This document shows positions 1 to 11,500 of a stretch of 64,000 bases of DNA, in pieces. Source of the stretch: Mermis nigrescens (lineage: Eukaryota > Nematoda > Enoplea > Mermithida > Mermithidae); assembly GCA_036768485.1 (NCBI GenBank), contig JAVLUZ010000154.1, forward strand, positions 34,499,513 through 34,563,512, in the 5' to 3' direction. The translations under genes and the position numbers were made by a program. The notes under the pieces are model-generated. The model was not told the origin of the DNA. It ran no database searches and saw only the letters and a list, made by a program, of their open reading frames with translations. Position 1 is the first letter of the stretch, and each line of letters opens with the position of its first letter.

Positions 1-1894
1 GTATGCACCCCCGAGAAAGCAAAATACCCCCTCCCCCACAAATCCAAATACCCCTCCACAGAATTCAATTTTTAAAAATTTCTCTCGTTATTTTCGCAAT
101 TTTTTGATGCCAATGGATAGTGCTCGATGAGAAACGTCAAAAATGGTGTTTTTCGCCATACCACCATTTTTATGGCCATTTTTGACCTTTGAAAAATCTT
201 GCACTCCCCCCACCAGAATTTTCTTGCTGCCCACGCATGGGCGCGTCAAGCCCAGGGCCAGGGAAGGGGGAACATTCCATGATGGAAATTTCCATAGTTA
301 ACTAATGGATGGATTTTGCCCAAATTTATTTTTGAACGCGTCCAGCCCATCCCGGGGTTCACTACCTACCATACAGCCACTTTACACTGTTTCTGCGTCC
401 CTAGACAGCAAAGGCTATGACATAGCCTATGGTATAGCATAGGCGGGGGGAGGTGAAATCTTGCGTCCTGGCTTTTCTCAGGGCGCAATGATGAGAGTAT
501 TGGCAGAGTTATAGCATAGACGATGTGCGGCCAGCCCAGCGCAGGGCCAGTGGTCCAGGGCCAGGGAAGGGGAAAATTCTATGGTGAAAATTTCCCTAGC
601 GCAAATTTCATAGGGAGGAAATCAATGGACGGATTTCGCTCAAATTTTGTCTGGGGCCAGGGGGATCCATAAGTGCACCAAGGTGTATAAGCGCCACTTT
701 ACATTTTTTATTTTTAGCAATTCAAGAACCAATTTTGAGGATATTGCATAGGAAATGGGGGCGGGCCTGCCTGCCCAGGGCCAGAGAGGGGGCCATCGGG
801 GGCGGGGGGACTCAATCCTTGGCTCAAATATGCAATGACTCACTGCAGCTTAGGCATTTTTGTAATTAGATCATAATGATTATTAGCAGCAAGTGCAAGT
901 AACTTACTTGATCAGCCTCAGGTCCTTGAAAATACAAAATATTACTATGATAAACTTTTATTTGGTAGTCTGGCACTAGAACCTTTTGAATTTTGTCTAC
1001 AGCTTCGATACCACGATTTCTCTTCATTAATGCCGAGATCAGCTTTGTGCATCAGCTCTAATGCTAAGTTGCTTTTGCAGAGTATGCCTTGCTTTGTCAC
1101 TTTTTCGAATAGATTCCCACTTAGTACACTTGTCCAGCTTTGCTATATAGAGAAGTTTGATATTGATAGAAACTAAATCTTTAAAACAATCAAAGCTACC
1201 TAATCTTTTTGAGCCATGGGACAATGTTTTGTGAAGGCATGCGGTTTCTTTAGAAGCCGCAGGATATACTTCAATTTTTTGCGTTTTTTAGCGGAAGTCT
1301 AATTTTTAATAGATTCTTACAACTTTCACAGGCATACATAGGTAAAATTTCAGTAAAGTCTATTTCACGAAATCTTGCGCATGAAAATCGATTTTCAGCC
1401 ATCTAGCGAGCAGCTACAAAGGTGGTTTCTAGGCAGCTTATTGTAATAAAGTTTTGCATAGTAAAACTTCAAATGTTTATCAATAGCTATGCTGCTTCAG
1501 CTTTATACCGCTTTTGCAATAAATTTACATCGACTCAAGAATTACGATCCCCGCACAAGGTTTCATGAAACGGACTACAGTCCTATCACTTTATGTCCTT
1601 AATGATACGCAATTTTAAGTACCTGCATTCGCCCTTTTTGTTCCATCGGAGCATTTTTCTTAGTAAGATTTTACTAAGAAAAATCTTACTTAGAAAATTT
1701 TTACTATTTTTGTTGTTTTTTTAGCATTTTACCCTACTTTTAATTAGTAAGATTTGAGTACATCAGTCAGTTAACGCAAACGGTAACATGCCACAACAAT
1801 GACAACAGTCAAAGAACGCGGAAGACAAGATTGTTCTGAACATCAGCATTCTTTTTAAACAAGACTTTAAACTTACCTTTCAAACAGATCAAAT

Positions 1895-2435
1895 GTTTTC
1901 AGCGTACACTTTACGCACCTACTGGGTGTAAAGGACACTAACACTCAGATTCGTTATACTGTAGTTGCATGGAATATTTTTAAAAAAATTGAGCATTTGC
2001 AACGCTCAGGAACTAAACTTAATTTTCAGTATAAACTTTACACAACTCCTTGTCGGAGAAGAAAACATACATCGGAATCCGGACCTTACGCGACATATTT
2101 CGAAAAAAATTAACGTTTTGCAATGCTCTGGAAGTAAAATAAATTTGTAGTGTAAATTTTACATATCAACAATAAGGATGAATAGTGTAAATTTATACAA
2201 CTACTGGGTGTAGAGAAAACTAACAGTCCGATTCGTAATTCTGACGTCGCATAGAACATTCAAAAAAAGCTTCTACAACGCTCTAAACCTAAAGTTTATT
2301 TTCAGTGTAAACTTTGCGCAACCACCAAGTGTAAAGTAGACTTTAGTCGGATTCGTAATTCTGAAATTACGATTAATATTTATGAAAAAAAATTAACTCT
2401 CTTCAATGGACGGGAGACAAATAAATATTAGATAT
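1895..2435. repeat. Degenerate tandem repeat, period about 120-130 bp
   Basis: About four units of GTGTAAACTTTACACAACTACTGGGTGTAAAG, GATTCGTAATTCTGA, AACGCTCTGGAA and TTTATTTTCAGTGTAAA. It abuts the 2.4 kb repeat, so it may be its end region. Confidence 0.5.
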
Positions 2436-3345
2436 AAACCAATTTGCACCACTGTTGAGTGTAAATAAACGCACCCAACTGGCGTGCGACGTTTGATCCC
2501 TGTTATATTTTTAGACTTGTGATCAGGTCAAGACTCACAACCGAAGTTGACAGAAAAAACAAGACAGAGACACGTTTAACACTTCCGATTTTTGACTTTA
2601 ACCTTCTGGAAAAGCTAAATATTGATGCAAATAAACGCAATTTGCTGTGACGCTAACTCCCCTAAAAAACACGTATTTTTATTCTATTCGACTTATTCCG
2701 ACTGCTAAACGGAGAAACTGGCGAACAAAAAAGGGGCAAAAACGTATTATTCCACCATCCACCACATTGTACATTTCAAAAATCTTAACCTTACTCCCTA
2801 TTGAGTGCAAATAAATTCGGTTCGGGTCAGTTTGTAGCTTTTCAATCATAGTGAGTATGTGTGTGAAAAACTTCTGATCCGCATCCTATTTGAGATATTG
2901 ACCAATCAAAAAAGTAAAGAGAACGTTTTTTTCGCCGAATGTTGCACCCTGATTTCGAACTTTACACCTCCAGAAGTATCTCAATATTGAGTTTTTTAAA
3001 TACCGTCTGCTGCAACGTGTAGCCCTTAGAACGTAATTTATTTTTGCTTTATTCAATTTGTCCCGACTTATAACCGGAGGAAGTGGCGGATAAATTTAAG
3101 ACAAATCCTGTTTTTTACACCATTTACTAGAGTGTAAAGTTGAAACCCCTATATCTAACTCCGTATTGAGCGTAAAAAGTTTGCTGGTAAGCCGAAAGTA
3201 GCCCTTAAGTCGTAGTAAGAAATTTCTTGGGACTCATAACCGGAGTTGTTGGCAGACAAAAAAGAGGCCAAAATGTGTTTCTTCACTCTAGATTCTTTAT
3301 ACTCTTTGCACTGCCCCTCCGGGAGTAAGCCACTTTTCAGAAAGA
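2436..3345. repeat. 0.9-kb interspersed repeat, first copy
   Basis: Collinear with 34838-35640: shared GCGCCCAACTGGCG-like, GACAGAAACACGTTTAACAC and ATTTGCTGTGGCGTG stretches. No coding potential seen. About 70-80% alike by eye. Confidence 0.6.
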
Positions 3346-4828
3346 ATAAAAAAGCCAACGACCTTACTCAGTTGTCGACTATTTAAAAAAAAACCAGACT
3401 TAACAGAGTGCATGAGTTAGAAAAGTCGTGTGACCGACCAAAATTCAAAAAACTGTTATGACGTTGCAGTAAAGCTTTATACGCTCTTTACGCTTCTATT
3501 TGATTTAAAAAAAATTAAAAAAACGCGGACAGCGAGTTTTTTGTTATCCATCTTTAAAAAAACCTCTCAATGCAGAAGTATCCGGTTATAGCTTTAGGGG
3601 GCGCATATGTTGGGGGTACTCAAGTATATTATAGGTACGCGCTAACGCGCTGCCTATGATAACAACTCGTGAGTCGTGAAAATTTTTCAAGAAATTTAGC
3701 AGTTTAGCCAAACCAGTCAGCAGACATTTCAAGTTGAAAAAAATTCGATGAATTGAACGAAGAAACTAATTGAACGTTACGACTCAGGCTCTTATCTAAA
3801 GCTTTTGGAAGGAAATAAACAGGGATTTCAAAAAAAGATTCAAGGTTCATTTCGGGTTGGATGGAAGAAGGAATTTGAGCCATGATTTTTTAGATCCGGA
3901 CTTCCGGCTGCCACCAAACAATTCAATGACTTCTAGATTATTTCCACCTCATTTCGTGCAGCTTTTAATTGCCAAGAACAATAATTACTCGTTCAAACAA
4001 GGACAACAGCTAAACACGAAATAACAATTATAAGTAAATATTACAGATAAGCAGAATTATTATAATATTACGCATGCAAATGCAATAAATGCATAATAGG
4101 TCGCAATAAAATCGTTTCAATAATAAAATTCGAAAGCGAGTCGATTAAAGACATAAAAGTGCGCGAAAACAGGAAGATTATCTTACTAAATTGTAACTAG
4201 AACTACATGCGTATATGAAGCAGCGGTTATAAGCAAACTACAATCGGGACTGAGGGCTTCAAGTTTGAAACCCCAAGAAAGCATACATGCACAGCATAGG
4301 AATTCTAAGGGGAAGGGTGAAATTATAAAGTGCCTTTTTTTGGGCCCAAAAATGGTAGGTACAGTAGTGTGCAAAAGTTTAGGTACACATTAAAACGTGG
4401 TTAATTATTATGCGCAACTTTAAATGTCTATATTTACACGACCAAAACAGTTTACATCAAGTTTAAAGTAGCGTCTAAGACATCTTTATCTGCTGATTTC
4501 AATCATGTAAGACTTATTCAACGTGGTTAATCAGTTGCCGACATACGTGGGCAGCAAAAAAATTCTGGGGGGGGGGTGCAAGATTTTTTGAAAGTCAAAA
4601 ACCGGCCTTAAAAATGGTGGTAGGAGCAATAAAAACACCATTTTTCGACGTTTCTCATCAGGCACTATCCATTGGCATCAAAAAAATTGCGAAAAAAACG
4701 AAAAATTTTTTCAAAAATTGAATTCTGGGGGGTATTATTTGATTTCTGGGGGGGGAGTATTTTGGTTTCTGGGGGGGATTGCATACCCCCCCCCCCAAAC
4801 CCCACGCCCAGGTGTTGGTTGCCGGGTT

Positions 4829-5150
4829 GTTGTGGGTAAAAAAAAAGCTATTTCGCCTACAATGCGTGCTAGGATAGTATCCATGTCCGAAGACAGTAAC
4901 TTGTCTGTGCGAGTCATCGCGGAACGGCTGAGGCATTAGTCCAAATGCGAGTGCAGAATGCCCTAAAAAAGTACAGACTTTCGGGGTCTTACGATGATTC
5001 TTCACACGTTCTGGGCGACCTCCAAGAATTACTCGGCGTCAATTGCAATTTTTGAAACGATTGTCACTAAGTGATAGAAGAAGGACTGCTCTAGACTTAA
5101 AAAATGAATTAGCATTAACTGTAGTTGCGATAAAGCGCTAACACCGCCCT
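4829..5150 (+). pseudogene. Tc1-type transposase N-terminal remnant (plus copy)
   Basis: Reads ISPTMRARIVSMSEDSNLSV then RVIAERL, a helix-turn-helix like that of Tc1/mariner transposases. After frame breaks it continues QNALKKYRLSGSYDD and RRQLQFLKRLSLSDRRRTAL. Stops and shifts show it is dead. Only the DNA-binding part is present; the DDE catalytic domain is absent. Confidence 0.75.
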
Positions 5151-5400
5151 AATGCTAGTTCATTTTTAAGCACAGAGCAGTCCTTCTTCTATCGCTTAGT
5201 GACAATCGTTTCAAAATACGCAATTGACGCCAGCAATCTTGGAAGTCGCCGTATCGAAAAATCGCTCCGTAAGACACCCGTACTGGGGCATTCCTGCCCC
5301 TTGCATCTAATGCTCAGTCGTTCGCAGTAATTCACCCGAGGCCCGACTTTGTCTTCGAGACATGGGCCTATCCTAGCGCGCATTGTAGGCGGGCTTCTTT
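5151..5400 (-). pseudogene. Tc1-type transposase N-terminal remnant (inverted copy)
   Basis: On the minus strand the same fragment recurs: an AAAGAAGCCCGCCTACAATG start, then RQLRILKRLSLSDRRRTAL. It meets the plus copy tail to tail at about 5.15 kb, giving a large imperfect palindrome. Also broken by stops. Confidence 0.7.
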
Positions 5401-6922
5401 TTTCGGCCCATAATAACTCGGCTAACGTGCTTCAACCGCATTGATTCAGGCGCACACGATAGAGATGCCCCGCGGGTAGAGCTCGGCGGAAGCAAAGCAT
5501 GCAGGCTTTTTTAAGCTTTTCGACGTAAACTGTTTTGGCTCGTGTAAATGTCCCGCCAGGCACATTAAAAGTTTGCCGTCAGCCAACCACGTTTTTGACG
5601 AGCGACTCTAGAAACTTTTGCACACTGGCGGCACGTGTTAAAAACATCGATTTTCTGGCCGTTGGCGACGACGACTTTATCTCTGCTAGAGCATAAAAAC
5701 AAAAAAATTTCGAAGAAAATCAAAAAGTCGATAAAATTGAACAAAATATAGTCAAAACATGAGTATAATGGCGCGATGCGCCGAAAATTTGACATTTTCG
5801 AGCCAATAAATAGCTAAAAACGCTTAAAAAGGCACTTTTCTACGAATTTTTAGAAAATTTTGGGAACTCTGGAAAAATCACAGATTCTTGGGGAATGAAA
5901 AAATTTCTTGGGGGAGGTGAAGATTTTTCTGAGGGTCCCTAAGACCATGTATGCAAGAAAGGAAAGTGAATACCTACAAAAATGTCCGGCGAAATTAGAA
6001 TCGCGATGGGTAAAAATTGAATTAATTATATCGAAACCATCAAATAAGCAACTTTTAGTCGCTTTTCAATTTATCAGCACTTACGAAGCCAATTTTGGAG
6101 CGATATTGCTAAAAACATTATATTTTGAAGCTGGCATCCTATAATTGTCATCATACATTGACAACAAGAAAATTCAGCGGGGGGCTATGCTTGGGTGAAA
6201 TCGCCAAAAATGCTATTAAAAATAAAATTTTGGGGGCCTACAAAGATCTGCAGGTTTTTCAACGTCTGAACACGCCAACGTATAACTGTCACGCGACACA
6301 TGCCTGAGCAAGCAACAGGAAAGATAGAAAAAGTATCATCCTATTAATATTAATATCATCTTCATTAGAATGAAAAAGTAGAAAGTATAAATCAAAAATG
6401 AAAAACAAATAATATTATAGATCAATATAAGTTTTTCGGTCTTTCTCAATTTCCCTAATCATCGGAATCCTAACATTTCACCCGACTCTTTAACTCTACT
6501 ATTTTCTGTCTACAATTATTAGATTGGCTGGCTTATATCCATAGGTGGGCGGCACCAAAGTTCTGGGCGGTGCAAGATTTTTTCAAAGGTCAAAAAATGG
6601 CCATAAAAATGGCGGTATGGCGAAAAAACACCATTTTTCAACGTTTCTCATCGAGCACTATCCATTGGCATCCAAAAAATTGGGGGACAAAACAAAAAAA
6701 AATATTGAATTCTGCGGGTATTTTGGTTTCTGGAGGGTGCTACCACCAAACCCCCACGCCACACATGCACATAGGGGGGGGTATTACCGAGGGGTCAGCT
6801 AGACCGGTACTGTCCGGTGATTTTGAGCAAACAGGTCTTGTTCTGCATCATTTTTGACTTCAAAATCAGTACTAAAAATAACAAAATTTTCCGGCGCTTC
6901 GCGTCAGATTAGTACTTTTAAG

Positions 6923-7678
6923 CAGTGTTTTTTTTGTACAAGGTCCGTTTGTACATGTACAAAGATGGTCCATAAAAGTCTTTGTACATTTTGCACATGC
7001 AAATTTTTGTGTACTATAATATTGTACAGTAGCGATTTTAGTGTGGTAAAACAGGGTTTTCGATCTTAGGTAGTGTATTTTAGCGAATTTCTGGGTTTAT
7101 GACGCTAAAAATTACTAAAAATTATCTGAAAACGGCGCGAAGCGCCAAAAATATTGACATTTTTCCATTCTAAATGCAAATTCTGCCATTTTAAAGATAT
7201 ATAGGACAAATAATTTATCAGTTCGGCGCGAAGCGCAAAAAATTTTAAATTTTACACCTTTTTACAGTTTTGTCTTCCTAAAAATCTTTGTACATTTTGT
7301 ACACACAAAATTTTTGAAAACTATAATATGGTACAGCAGCGATTTTAGTGTCGCAAAAACAGAGTTATTCGACTTTTCGTAGTGTATTTTAGCTAATTTC
7401 TGAGTATCTGAGGTCAAAAATCGTTAATAATCGTCTTAAAACGGCGCGAAGCGCCGAAAAATATGACATTTTTCCTTTCAAAATGCAATTTCTGACATTA
7501 TAAAGATATATATAAACACACAATTACTCATTTCGGCGCGAAGCGCTGAAAATTTTGCGAATTTTAAACCTTTTTTGCAGTTTTTGTCTTCCCAAAAATC
7601 TTTGTACATTTACAAAGACGGTCCCCACAAAGTCTTTGTACATCGGGAAAAATCTTTGCCGAATACAAAAAAACACTG
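6923..7678. mobile_element. CAGTGTTTTT-family element, two-unit form
   Basis: Ends CAGTGTTTTTTTTGTACAAG and ATACAAAAAAACACTG. Inside are GTACATGTACAAAG palindromes and two hairpin pairs (7134/7225 and 7443/7534). Flanking 8-mers match only 5 of 8. Confidence 0.8.
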
Positions 7679-7912
7679 CTCGAAAGTATCAACCACTATT
7701 GTCAGATTACAAATGAGAACCGGCCAAATATAGCGTAAAAACTGACCAAACCATGCACAACGTAGAGCAAGATTCGAAAAACCAGTCAAATGACCAAAAA
7801 CCTAAAAATATTGGCCTGTTCGTTATTATGCCAATCTGGCAACGCTGACTGCGACACTAAAGCACCACCGAAATTACACAACGCGCGTTAGATAAGCCGG
7901 GAGCGCGACGAA

Positions 7913-8571
7913 TCATCGAAGCGACGAATTCGCCGTCGCTTCAGCCAGTTTTCTTTTCGTCGCAGCGCAAGCGGTGCATAAATCCGTCGCGCGACTCTCG
8001 TAGCCGACGCACAGAGTCGCGGCGCAGCCGTCGCGCCGCCCCGTGACGTCATCGTTCGCCGCCGGCGTTACGTAGTACTGAGTCAGCAGCACGTCGCCGT
8101 CCGGTCCGAAAACTTGGGCCGCGTTGTATGTAGTTTCGACGGCCCGATACGCCGTCGGCGGAGCCGCCGCCGCCAACGAATTCGCCGCCGGCGATGATAC
8201 GGTCGCGTTTCCGAACGATGACGTCATCGTCACGGTCGTTCGAGTCGTCGTCGACGACGATAACGTCGCGTCCACCGTCGACGCCGAATCAGCGACGCTG
8301 GCGTCATTGACGCAATTTCCGATCGAGCGACAGGGACGAACGATCGTAACGCTGGGCGGTCCGCCGCTGCAGGCGACGACGGCGGATGCCATCGTCGGCG
8401 ACTGCGCGGCATTCATTATCGGAGTTGTGGCGCTTGGCGCCGAAGACGACGTGGAATGATTGCCGTACGCGAGCGACGCGTAAAAGGTCGATCGCGCGAT
8501 GCGACGAGCGCAAGCGCGCCGCTCCGATACGTCATATAGCGGCGATTCACGATGCGTTGAGCTTGGAGCGA
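7913..8571 (-). CDS. OTUD7: OTUD7-like exon j, terminal, second A20-like finger
   Basis: Acceptor AATTTTCAG at 8572, stop TGA at 7913. Encodes a Ser/Thr/Ala-rich tail, [16 protein letters not shown], and near the C terminus a second finger-like C-x4-C-x10-C-x2-C ([16 protein letters not shown]). Vertebrate OTUD7 has one such finger at its C terminus. The phase matches exon i. The opposite strand is also open but is an antisense shadow. Confidence 0.85.
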
Positions 8572-11500
8572 CTGAAAATTAAAATGATTGAAAAAATTGT
8601 ATTGATCAAAAATGGACAGAATTGAATTCTAAATTCGTCTCAGACAGCCGTACATGAGAAGGTTTTCTAGGTTTACCGAGCTAAACTGACATTAAAGCGA
8701 TTTAAAGGTTGAAATTTCGAAAGTTTAAAGGCATTATTAACACACGTCGTTCAAAACGCTACAGTACATCGACCATGGATGCCCAAGGTCAGGGTCGGCG
8801 AGGGGTTATGCACATACATCATCTTGGGAGGAGGGGGTTCCTCCAGAACAATTTTTCAACCCCCAAAATTGGCGGTTTTTTAAAGTTCGAAAATTTTCTA
8901 AAAATTTGTCGAAAAGATGATTTTTTAAGCGTTTTTAGCTATCTGCTCAATAGTGCCAAATTTTCGGCGCTTCGCGCCGTTATACTCATATTTTGTCTAT
9001 ACTTTGTTCAATTTAATCCAACTTTTTTCATTTTTATCTTATGCTCTAGAAAGATGAAGTATTGTCAGAAACGCTGAAAAACAATGTTTTTGACGCGTAC
9101 CTACCATTTGTGGACCCAAAAAGGCACTTTATAATTTCACCCCTCCCCCAAATACCCATGCTGTGCATGTATGGTTGAGTACCAGAAATACAGACCAGTG
9201 GTGTAGCTGTGGGGGGACAATGGGGACTAGTCCCAAAAACTTTGAAAGCACGAGTATTCTTTACAAGAGTCCAAAGCAAAACATAAGAAATTCGTAAAGC
9301 TCATCTGAAAGAGCGCTTGAATATGTAGATTCTTAGCACACTTTTGAACTAATAAGCCCTAAATTTCTGGGCGCTTCGCACCTATTAATTCACATAAAGC
9401 ATATTTTTTAATATAATTTAAATATTATTAAATTTTTTAAAGATTTTTTTAGTGCGTATATCTCGCTGTGAAAAGCTCAAAAACACCATTATTTTTGCCT
9501 GTCTACGAGCATTTGTATTTTACTTCAAAATCGTCGTCCCCCTAAACTCAGAAGGCCAGCTACATTTGCCCCTGATACAGTCTAGTAAATTTAGTGCTGA
9601 TGCTTTTTCGCTAATCAAATTACAAAAACGCTGAAAATTGCCCATATCAACGCTTTTATGTGATATGGTTACGTTCAACACTTTTGAAAAAACGAAATGT
9701 GCAGCAAGACAATTTTTGGACTTAGTGCGGAAAAAAGGTCGAAAACTCTACCTGAAAACGGTAAAAATATCAAAAATTTTCTGGCGCAGTTCCGTGTTGA
9801 TAAACTTTTGTATTTTTCATCGCTAGAAACCCCCAAATTGGCTAAGCTTTTTAAAAAAGGTCAAGAAACCCAGTTTACCGTACGCAACGTGCTACTGTAC
9901 TAAAGTATAACACCTAAATTTTACATGTGCAGAATGTACGTTGACTTATGGGGACCGTATTTGTCACTATTGCGAATAGACCCTGTACAAAAACAATAAC
10001 CACAATTTATTATGTGACCATTTTTGGATTTCATCCCTCTGCCCACCTCTTCTACCTCGCCCATCTATGGCGCAAAGCAGCGAAAATTTGACACTTTTAT
10101 GCAAATAGATGTATTTGTAGCTATAAAATGCTCTAAACAGCAACTTTTCAATGGATATTTCGGAAAATCGTGAGTTAGGGGGCAGGGCTTAAAAGATTTT
10201 GGGGATTGAGAAAACCTTCCTCGTGGTTGAAAACCTCCACAGAACACGCACATAGCGGGGAGGGTTAGGAGGGTGTTACCCCTTTAAGGGTCAGCCGGAC
10301 AGGAACTGTCAGCGATTTTGAGCTGACAGGACGTTTTTTTGCATCATTTTTGAGTTCAAAAGCAGTAAAAACGTCAGAGAATTTTCGGCGTTCCGCGCCA
10401 GATTAATACTACTTTTAAGTACTTTTCAATGAAAAAACGCGCAAAATTGATAAATTTTTGCATTTTCAGTGTTAAAAGTGATATAACGCAGTCGAAATGA
10501 ACTAAAATTCTTTTAAAAAACGTCTTATAGGCTACTTTGACCATTTTGATCGTCAAAACAGCAAAAAAAATCGTGAACGTTAAATTTGCTGTTTTGGATT
10601 TTCGGGATTTCTCCCCTGCCGACCCTGACCTTGTGCACCTATGGATCACCTAAGGTATAGACCCTTTAGGCCCCAAACGCTCGACGATTACCAAATTCAT
10701 GTCCGTTCGGAGGGAATTTTCCTAGCTAATACACTGACATGATCTGTGGAGGGGAAGGAAATTTCATCTCCGCGGAAAGTTTTTCACCCTCCCAAAATCT
10801 GTGATTATTTAGGCCTTGCTACCGATCTTTCAATTCAAGACAGTCAATTTGTTGAATTTTATTAAATATTTATCGAAATTTTCAAAATGATCTTATCGTC
10901 TCCGAGGATGAAAAAAATCATCTGAAACGCCTAAAAATGATGATTTTGAAGCGTATTTATCGTTTTTAAGCCAACGAAGGAACTTTAAAAAATTTGGTTT
11001 CACCCACCCCCTTAGATTTCCCATACTAAGCATAATAACTACCTTTCACAACAATATTATAGAACTGGCATACGAATTAAGAAATTTTAAACCCAATAGG
11101 TGGTTCGATAAGCGCATTAATACATATGGCACTGGTGGCCAGGGACGGATTAAATCAAGAATTAGGGCAGCATAAAATTAAACCATTGATTTTTGATATC
11201 ATAGAAGGCTGAATTTTTAAAAATATTATGTCAAAACCGTCTGAAAATGCATAATTTGGGCCAAAAATTTCTCGACATTCGAGAGCATATATGAGCAGTA
11301 ACCAAATTCTGAGGGAGGAAGAATTCTGGGATCTATCGATTCAGGCCGCAGGATTCTGGTGCTACAAACCCTAGATGCACAGCATGGCCTATCTGGAGGT
11401 CAGCCGGTCTGAGCGGGGGTCAAGAATTGACCCTTTTGAGCCAAGAATGACCTCAAAAACTGGTATAAGCGCTAAAAAAGGGTTAAATACGTTATTACAC

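Larger units (their letters stand above)
1..7912. other. Gene-free repeat region downstream of the OTUD7-like gene
   Basis: I find no splice-supported exon here. The content is repeats (those listed above), the Tc1 remnants and AT-rich filler. The 400-3600 bp stretch includes an AGTAAGATTTTACTAAGAA palindrome near 1660. Confidence 0.5.

Noticed and set aside
4658..5005. 115-codon frame on the minus strand, and overlapping plus frames in G-rich DNA
   Set aside because: Low-complexity poly-G/C reading across a repeat; the plus-strand Tc1 similarity explains the second half.
6923..7678. Regularly spaced palindromes looked at first like a CRISPR array
   Set aside because: Spacers are themselves conserved between copies, the copies are interspersed with target duplications, and the surrounding genes have spliceosomal introns.
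8124..8459. Open frame of 111 codons on the plus strand
   Set aside because: Antisense shadow of the GC-rich last exon of the OTUD7-like gene. The minus frame carries the zinc-finger pattern and a phase-matched acceptor.
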